Source: Amaranthus tricolor
Lineage: Eukaryota; Streptophyta; Magnoliopsida; Caryophyllales; Amaranthaceae
Direction: 5' to 3'
Assembly (NCBI RefSeq): GCF_026212465.1
Contig: NC_080053.1
Location: forward strand, 604,938-668,937
DNA length: 64,000 bases
The notes beneath the pieces were generated by a model. That model did no database searches. It saw nothing but the letters and a program-made list of their open reading frames with translations, and was not told the origin of the DNA. Of the stretch, positions 57,723 to 64,000 are shown one piece after another. The position numbers were made by a program, and so were the translations under genes. Positions within the stretch are counted from its first letter, which is position 1; each line of letters starts with the position of its first letter.

Positions 57723-60700
57723 ATGAATACTATTCAAATTAATATCCCGTTTTTTACATGGTTTTTATTGTTTTGTGAAAAACAAGGTATTGCTAATCCA
57801 TATTCTCAAAATCACATATTTGTACAAACCAAACTTCAAAAAAATTGGGTTTTGAAGGATGGACAAACAATTAGTTCAGTTCATCCACCATTACAAAATA
57901 TTACTTTTCCCTATTATGACCGTGAAATAAAGGCTAGTCCTTTTAAAGAAGGAAGAGTAGATCAAACAGATAAAACTCCAAATGTAGAAGACATCATTAA
58001 AATTTATCATCAAAATAATTTTACAAATCAAATCCTTCATACCGTTGCTACACAAGTAGATCAACTTTCAAATAAGGTTGATAATTTACAAAAAGAAACC
58101 TCTAGATCCATAGCCCCTAATACGATTGCATCATTAGGATCTAATAAGGTTTCTGCACCGCATTTCAAACCACCAGGATTAACTATACCTATGACTCAAA
58201 TGTTTCCAAAAAATGGTTTTACTTCTTCTAACTCTAATTCTGCAGTGTTAGATAAAATTCAAAAATCTTTACAAAAATTAGCAGATAGTCCAAGTCATAT
58301 TAAGGTTTTGAGTAAATATCAAAGTTCAGAGATATCTTCTGATGAAGAAAATTCTGAGTCTTTAATCATTTCAAAAGTTGCAAAGCAATTTCAAGAATCT
58401 GATAATGATCCTCATCAAATTAATAAAATACGATCATCTTGGAAGAATATCCCTACAAAAAACTATTATCCTAGGCCTACTCCTGTTGATCTTCAATATG
58501 AAGAAAGGTCTACATTTACCTCCAAATCCTTTTCCCCAGATATGATCCATGAATGGAACATAGATGGAAAATCTGATTATGAAATTCTTAATACTCTTCA
58601 AAATATGGGAATGGCTATTGTAGCTTACAAGGCAAAACCTTTGGATGAACAAATAATTTTTGGTTTTATTATATCAGGTTTTACTGGGCAATTAAAAAAC
58701 TGGTGGGATAATCTTCTCACTTTACAAGACAGATTAGAAATTTTGAATCACGTTACTGACATCATGGATGATCAAGGAAATGTATTTCAAAAATCTGACT
58801 GCTGTGATTTCTTAATCATAGTTATTGCCTTTCATTTTGTCGGTAACCCTACTCAAACTCTTTCTTCTGGAGAAACGATTTTACAAAATTTACGTTGCCC
58901 AACTTTAAGTGACTATAGATGGTATAAAGATACCTTCTTTAGTTATGTTTTACAAAGACAAGATTGCAATCAAAGTTTTTGGAAAGAAAAATTTATATCA
59001 GGACTACCAAAATTATTTGCTCAAAGAATTTTTAGAAAAATAGCTGAACATGATACAGATAAAGAACAAGCTCTTAATAATACTACTTATGGAGGACTTT
59101 TCGCTTTCATTAAAAAGGAAGGTCTTTCTTTATGTGAAGAACTCAAACTCCAAGCCAAATATACCTCTGAAAAGAAACAATCTAGGAAAGAAATTGGATG
59201 TTTCTGTGAAGCATTTGGTATGGAAGCTATTAGAGCTCCCTCTACAAAAAAGAAAATTAAAAAACAATTTTCTAAATTTTCAAAAGATAAAAATAAAAAT
59301 TCTTATCCTTCTTATTATCGAAAGAAACGAGGAAAGAAAAATTTCGGAAATTTCCGAAAATCAAACAAAGCTTTCAAAATCTTTTGTTATTCGTGTGGAA
59401 AACCTGGACATAAAGCAAATGCTTGTACCACAAAGAAAAAGATTCAAGAATTATTTATTAACGACTCTGAGCTAGGAGATAAAATATCCAAAATATTATT
59501 ACAAACCCCTGAGTCTACTTCTTCTTCTTCTTCAGAAAAGGAAGATGACGAAATTTTACAAATTAATGATCAAACTTCTGATTCTGAATCTTCGATTTCT
59601 TCCTCTCCTATCAAATGCATTAATGTTTTAACAGATAAAGAGAAAAATGTGGAATTTCTTTTTGATCTCGTTGACAAAATCCAAGATAAAGAGATCAAAA
59701 GAGAAACCCTTTTGAAACTCAAAACTATGGTTTTGGGTGAAACCTCTACCTCTAAAAACAAAGAAAGTATTCCAATTCCTCAAATTGAACCTTTCAATAT
59801 TTCAAAATTATTAGAAAAATACTCTTCCAAAGAAATGACTTCTAAATTAATTCCTATTAAGAATCAAACTCTTTCGGTCAAAGATCTTCAACTTGAAATA
59901 AATAAAATCAAAGAAGACATCATTTCTATCAAAAATAGTTTAAAGCATTTAGAAATCAAAGATTTCGAACTTGAAACAAAATTATCTATTTTAGAAAACC
60001 CCATCTATAAAGAAAATCTTTCTTTGGGAAAAGAGAAAGTTAATGGGGATGATGATGATTTTATCACTGTTATTAATAAAATTAATTTTCAAAAATGGTA
60101 TGCACCAGTTACTTTTCAAATTGGAGATTTTCAAAAAACCTATATTGCTTTAATTGATAGTGGAGCGGATCAAAATTGCTTAAGGGAAGGATTAGTCCCA
60201 ACTAAATTTTATGAAAAAACAAAAACTCGGTTATATAGTGCAAATAGTTCACCCATGGATATTAAATATAAAATTTCAAAAGGAAAGATCATAAATGAAA
60301 ATTATAGTTTTACTAATACTTTCATTATTATTAATGATATTAAGGAAGAAATAATATTAGGCACTCCCTTTTTAACACAAATTTATCCTTTTTGGGTTGA
60401 TGACAAAGGTGTTCATACAAAAATTTTAGGGAAACAATTATCATTTCCTTTTTTAAGTCCCATGTTACAAAAAGATATTAATTTATTACAAAATTCTTCA
60501 GTAATACAAAGTATAAATTTAATAAAACAAAAAGAATTTCAAATTTCTTCTTTAAAAGAAGAAATTTCTTTTCAAAGGATTGAAGAACAATTACAACAAT
60601 CAAAATTGCAACAAAAAATTTTTAATTTAGAAAATATTTTAAAATCAAAAGTTTGTGCTGATATTCCAAATGCCTTTTGGGATAGAAAAAGGCATATTGT

Positions 60701-62084
60701 CACATTGCCATATGAAAAAGATTTCTCTGAAAAAAATATTCCTACAAAAGCTAGACCCATCCAAATGAATTCTGAGCATCTTGAATTCTGCAAGAAAGAA
60801 ATTCAAACTCTTTTAGATAAAAAATTAATAACTCCATCCAAATCTCCTTGGAGCTGTGCAGCATTTTATGTTATGAATGCAGCAGAAAAAGAAAGAGGAG
60901 TTCCTAGATTAGTTATTAATTACAAACCTTTAAACAAAGTTCTTCAATGGATAAGATATCCAATCCCAAATAAAAGAGATTTAATTAATCGCTTATATAA
61001 AGCCAAAATATTTTCAAAATTTGATATGAAATCTGGTTTCTGGCAAATACAAATTGCTAAAGAAGATAGGTATAAAACTGCATTCACGGTACCATTTGGA
61101 CATTATGAGTGGAATGTAATGCCTTTTGGACTTAAAAATGCTCCTTCTGAATTTCAACATATAATGAATGATATTTTCAATCAATTTTCTTCATTCATAA
61201 TTGTTTATATAGATGATGTTTTAATTTTTTCTCATGATATTGATCAACATTTCAAACATTTACATATATTTCTAAACACTGTTGAAAAAAATGGTTTAGT
61301 AGTTTCTGCCACTAAAATGAAATTATTTCAAACAAAAATTAGATTTTTGGGACATGACATTTATAAAGGAACAATCAAGCCAATTACAAGGTCTTTAGAA
61401 TTTGCAGAAAAATTCCCTAACGAAATTAAAGACAAAACCCAGTTACAAAGATTTTTGGGATGTCTAAATTATATATCAGATTTTTTCCCAAAGCTCAGAC
61501 AAATTTGCATGCCCCTCTTTCAAAGACTTCAAAAAAATCCGCCTCCCTGGTCAGAAATTCATACTAAGACTATTATTGAATTAAAACAAAAAATCAAATC
61601 ACTTCCATGTCTAGGCATTCCAGATCCATCTGCATTCATGATAGTAGAAACAGATGCATCAGAAATAGGATATGGTGGCATATTAAAACAAAGAATAGAT
61701 ACAAAAGAACAATTAGTTAGATTTCATTCAGGTCTCTGGCTCGGACCTCAAAAAAATTATTCTACCATTAAAAAGGAAATTTTATCTATAGTACTATGCG
61801 TTTCAAAATTTCAAGATGATCTTTACAACAAAAAATTTTTGATAAGGATCGACTGCAAATCTGCAAAAGAGGTTCTAGAAAAGGATGTCAAAAACATTGT
61901 TTCTAAACAAATTTTTGCAAGATGGCAAGCAATTTTATCAGTATTTGATTTTCAAATAGAGCATATAAGAGGCGAAAGTAACTCTCTCCCTGATTTCTTA
62001 ACTAGAGAATTTCTACAGGGACATCATAATGCCAAGGAAGAAGAATCAGCAAGAAAAACTCAAAGGGTTCCAGAGTTCAGATGA
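57723..62084 (+). CDS. ORF A polyprotein, complete plus copy 3
   Basis: 1453 codons, identical in translation to 51188-55549 and to the minus-strand copy at 36375-40736. All protease, RT and RNase H catalytic residues are present and there is no stop or frameshift. Followed by ORF B with the same 56-nt overlap. Confidence 0.93.
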   Translation: MNTIQINIPFFTWFLLFCEKQGIANPYSQNHIFVQTKLQKNWVLKDGQTISSVHPPLQNITFPYYDREIKASPFKEGRVDQTDKTPNVEDIIKIYHQNNFTNQILHTVATQVDQLSNKVDNLQKETSRSIAPNTIASLGSNKVSAPHFKPPGLTIPMTQMFPKNGFTSSNSNSAVLDKIQKSLQKLADSPSHIKVLSKYQSSEISSDEENSESLIISKVAKQFQESDNDPHQINKIRSSWKNIPTKNYYPRPTPVDLQYEERSTFTSKSFSPDMIHEWNIDGKSDYEILNTLQNMGMAIVAYKAKPLDEQIIFGFIISGFTGQLKNWWDNLLTLQDRLEILNHVTDIMDDQGNVFQKSDCCDFLIIVIAFHFVGNPTQTLSSGETILQNLRCPTLSDYRWYKDTFFSYVLQRQDCNQSFWKEKFISGLPKLFAQRIFRKIAEHDTDKEQALNNTTYGGLFAFIKKEGLSLCEELKLQAKYTSEKKQSRKEIGCFCEAFGMEAIRAPSTKKKIKKQFSKFSKDKNKNSYPSYYRKKRGKKNFGNFRKSNKAFKIFCYSCGKPGHKANACTTKKKIQELFINDSELGDKISKILLQTPESTSSSSSEKEDDEILQINDQTSDSESSISSSPIKCINVLTDKEKNVEFLFDLVDKIQDKEIKRETLLKLKTMVLGETSTSKNKESIPIPQIEPFNISKLLEKYSSKEMTSKLIPIKNQTLSVKDLQLEINKIKEDIISIKNSLKHLEIKDFELETKLSILENPIYKENLSLGKEKVNGDDDDFITVINKINFQKWYAPVTFQIGDFQKTYIALIDSGADQNCLREGLVPTKFYEKTKTRLYSANSSPMDIKYKISKGKIINENYSFTNTFIIINDIKEEIILGTPFLTQIYPFWVDDKGVHTKILGKQLSFPFLSPMLQKDINLLQNSSVIQSINLIKQKEFQISSLKEEISFQRIEEQLQQSKLQQKIFNLENILKSKVCADIPNAFWDRKRHIVTLPYEKDFSEKNIPTKARPIQMNSEHLEFCKKEIQTLLDKKLITPSKSPWSCAAFYVMNAAEKERGVPRLVINYKPLNKVLQWIRYPIPNKRDLINRLYKAKIFSKFDMKSGFWQIQIAKEDRYKTAFTVPFGHYEWNVMPFGLKNAPSEFQHIMNDIFNQFSSFIIVYIDDVLIFSHDIDQHFKHLHIFLNTVEKNGLVVSATKMKLFQTKIRFLGHDIYKGTIKPITRSLEFAEKFPNEIKDKTQLQRFLGCLNYISDFFPKLRQICMPLFQRLQKNPPPWSEIHTKTIIELKQKIKSLPCLGIPDPSAFMIVETDASEIGYGGILKQRIDTKEQLVRFHSGLWLGPQKNYSTIKKEILSIVLCVSKFQDDLYNKKFLIRIDCKSAKEVLEKDVKNIVSKQIFARWQAILSVFDFQIEHIRGESNSLPDFLTREFLQGHHNAKEEESARKTQRVPEFR

Positions 62085-63333
62085 TTACGAAATGGAACCA
62101 GATCCAAAACCAAACAAAACAGAACAAAATAAATTTTCATCCTCCAAAAATCTTCAAACTACCCTATCCATTTCAAACAAATTTACTCAACTAAATGATT
62201 TTCCCCCACTTCCATATTCACAAATTGTTCAAGAGCCTACTACACAAAATATTATTTCAAATTCAAAACAAAAAGAACCAACTACAAAAATACCAACACA
62301 AAGCTTTACCAAATCTGCATACATTACAAAAACCGAAATAGAAAATGTATATCTCACTAATTTTACAATTCCTCAAAGCCCACAAATTATTAATTCCATC
62401 AATCAAAAAACTTTTCCAAAAGGTTGCGAATGGATACCAGAAAATCGTTTTAAAACTCAAAGGTTTTATGAATTTATTTTAGTAGATTCAAACTCTGTTG
62501 AAATCCAACATATCAAGGATTCTTCAGAAAAAATAATTTATTCAAAATGTATTTTTAAGAAAATTATTTCGTCTGTAGAATGGGGAGACCCTTATGCAGA
62601 ACGAATTTTTTCAAAAAGATTTTTCCCTCAAAATTACTCATACTATGATTACAAAATGGCCTGGTATAGAGCATTTTTATTCAGACCATTTGATCATTCA
62701 TGGTTTTTTATATTTGACAAATATTGTCCAAAGAAATATCCTATGTGGTTTTATCATTGGTGGTATTTATTTGGACCAACTCCTCAAATTTATCCAAAAG
62801 AATGCAATGAGGGTTTCACAACTTTTGTTGCCAATTCAAATTATCAAGCTTATGAAACTCCAGTCATGTTTCATGCAGAATTTAAAATTCCATGGATTCT
62901 ATGTTGGAGTTACTGTCTCAAACAACACCTTCCACGTCCATATCCATATTCATTAATAAGAGAATTCAAAATTAAATGGTGGGACAAATTTACCTTAGAA
63001 ATTTGTTCAACAAAAAATGTTATCTCCTTTTTTCAAACCGGTATAAAAATGGAATACCAATCTCCATCAACCACCAACAAACCTTCACCCTCAAAAGCAA
63101 CATCAAATTCAAACTCTCCTCAACACAATAAAAATCCCAAAGTAGAAAGTCCAAATTCAGAATCATTATCTAAAGTCCAGAAAGCTATTCTCAAAAAGAT
63201 TCTTGAAGATCCACAATATGCAAAGAAAATATTATCAGAAGAATCCTCTGATGAGATTTTATCGGAGTTTTCAAATGAGTCTTATGATCCAACATTTGGT
63301 GGCCCATTTGCTCAAGATCCATACGACTTTTAA
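62029..63333 (+). CDS. ORF B, unknown function, plus copy 3
   Basis: 434 codons, identical in translation to the other copies. It is the last intact gene of the window. Confidence 0.85.
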   Translation: MPRKKNQQEKLKGFQSSDDYEMEPDPKPNKTEQNKFSSSKNLQTTLSISNKFTQLNDFPPLPYSQIVQEPTTQNIISNSKQKEPTTKIPTQSFTKSAYITKTEIENVYLTNFTIPQSPQIINSINQKTFPKGCEWIPENRFKTQRFYEFILVDSNSVEIQHIKDSSEKIIYSKCIFKKIISSVEWGDPYAERIFSKRFFPQNYSYYDYKMAWYRAFLFRPFDHSWFFIFDKYCPKKYPMWFYHWWYLFGPTPQIYPKECNEGFTTFVANSNYQAYETPVMFHAEFKIPWILCWSYCLKQHLPRPYPYSLIREFKIKWWDKFTLEICSTKNVISFFQTGIKMEYQSPSTTNKPSPSKATSNSNSPQHNKNPKVESPNSESLSKVQKAILKKILEDPQYAKKILSEESSDEILSEFSNESYDPTFGGPFAQDPYDF

Positions 63334-63849
63334 TATTGAGTTCACAAAAGTTCAATTCAAATGTTCAACAACTCAAATTAATTCATCCGGAAGCACAAAC
63401 GTAAGCAATGACGAAATCAAAAGTATCATTCAAATGTTCAACAACTCAAATTAATTCATCCGGAAGCACAAACGTAAGCAATGACGAAATCAAAAGCATC
63501 TCCAACAGTAATTCAAAGCATCTTCAACAGTAAAGCATCTCCAACAGTGATTCAAAGCATCTTCAACAGTAAAGCATCTTCAATAGTAATTCAAAGCATC
63601 TTCTACAGTATTATAGTGTAACTTTAATAATTATGTTTGTACTATTTCTCTTTAATTTCTTATTGGAAGAGCAGATTGCACCTTATCTCTTCCTTTGTGT
63701 ATAAATAAAGTGTCTAGCTCTAAGATGAGAGCATCCTGTAATTTTTTTTTTTTGTTTAAGTCTTATCTCAAATAAATCTAACTTTCTTTACTTATCTTAT
63801 TATTATCAATTATATAATAAGATTTATATCCACAAAATTATTAAATTAT
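63334..63849 (+). promoter_or_regulatory. Intergenic promoter/leader, terminal plus copy (truncated)
   Basis: First 516 bp of the intergenic region: the 73-bp duplication, the six-copy repeat block, the TATA box near 63700, and the start of the leader with a T12 run instead of T13. The normal unit ends at 63849. Confidence 0.75.
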
Positions 63850-64000
63850 ATATTTTTCTTTGTTCAAAATTTTGCATATTTTTCTTTTCCTCAAAAATCT
63901 TAGAGTCAAATGAAAAATTTTTTTGTTTAAGTCTTATCTTGGAAGATAGGCCTAGCTGAACAACTTTCTTTGTTCAAAATGACTGAAGTTGATCAAAATG
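63850..64000. other. Scrambled leader sequence at the end of the array
   Basis: Instead of continuing the leader, the sequence is a patchwork. 63850-63874 matches the later leader around 57545-57569. GCATATTTTTC is then repeated. 63879-63897 is the reverse complement of TTTTTGAGGAAAAGAAAAA from the leader. AGAGTCAAA near 63902 is another inverted fragment. From about 63919 the normal leader resumes (GTTTAAGTCTTATCTTGG) until it diverges again at 63992. This fits an end-joining rearrangement with filler at an array boundary, or a variant unit that begins here. Confidence 0.75.

Larger units (their letters stand above)
47190..63849 (+). mobile_element. Pararetrovirus-like tandem array, plus-strand arm
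   Basis: About 2.55 head-to-tail units of 6535 bp; for example ORF B begins at 48959, 55494 and 62029. It begins inside ORF A at the gap and ends inside the leader at 63849, where the regular unit breaks up. Translations are identical to those of the minus arm. The only length change I noticed among units is a T-run of 12 instead of 13 at about 63742-63753 in the terminal copy. Confidence 0.9.

Noticed and set aside
30201..64000. Ty3/gypsy LTR retrotransposon
   Set aside because: RT and RNase H resemble that clade, but there is no integrase, no LTR pair and no clear primer site. A circularly permuted tandem unit with a 35S-like promoter fits a pararetrovirus better.
1..64000. tRNA or rRNA genes and ordinary host genes
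   Set aside because: No rRNA-like or tRNA cloverleaf-like segment was recognised; the tRNA-like match at 11888-11901 is the retroelement primer site. All long frames belong to mobile or viral-type elements.

Overview
The window is repeat DNA from a plant nuclear genome, most likely a eudicot; the species cannot be told from the sequence. Evidence for a plant is the Ty1/copia element of Sirevirus type primed by initiator tRNA-Met, the caulimovirid-like pararetrovirus units, and a satellite monomer of about 168 bp. No ordinary host gene, rRNA or tRNA gene was recognised. Two runs of exactly 100 N (30101-30200, 47090-47189) are scaffold gaps, so order and orientation across them are not proven by the sequence.

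Region 1 (1-2613 and 15641-30100) is a tandem satellite. Seven distinguishable monomers of 158-171 bp form a higher-order repeat (HOR) of 1174 bp. HOR subtypes (A/B) can be followed on both sides of the retroelement. From about 21.9 kb the array switches to 11-monomer variants carrying a 7/3 hybrid monomer, and single-base indels become frequent toward the gap at 30101.

Region 2 (2614-15640) is a minus-strand Sirevirus-like Ty1/copia retrotransposon inserted in the satellite. In element order it has a truncated tail of an upstream copy (15640-13344), a shared LTR (13343-11904), a tRNA-Met primer-binding site, gag (two CCHC knuckles), pol (protease, integrase, RT, RNase H), an extra 3' ORF, two polypurine tracts and the 3' LTR (4055-2614). 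The two LTRs are almost identical, so the insertion is young. The extra ORF is intact in the truncated copy and frameshifted in the complete copy.

Region 3 (30201-64000) holds two head-to-tail arrays of a 6535-bp pararetrovirus-like unit, one on the minus strand (30201-47089, about 2.6 units) and one on the plus strand (47190-63849, about 2.5 units). They face away from each other across the second gap. Each unit has ORF A (1453 aa: coiled coil, gag/coat-like region, CCHC knuckle, aspartic protease, RT, RNase H; no integrase), a 56-nt overlap into ORF B (434 aa, function unknown), and a 924-bp intergenic region. That region carries duplicated as-1-like sites, a repeat block, a TATA box and a structured leader. 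The encoded proteins are identical in every complete copy and all frames are open, which is unusual for endogenous pararetroviruses. No movement-protein region was recognised. The ORF A frame stays open for about 66 codons upstream of its first ATG. The right array ends in a scrambled patchwork of leader fragments (63850-64000).
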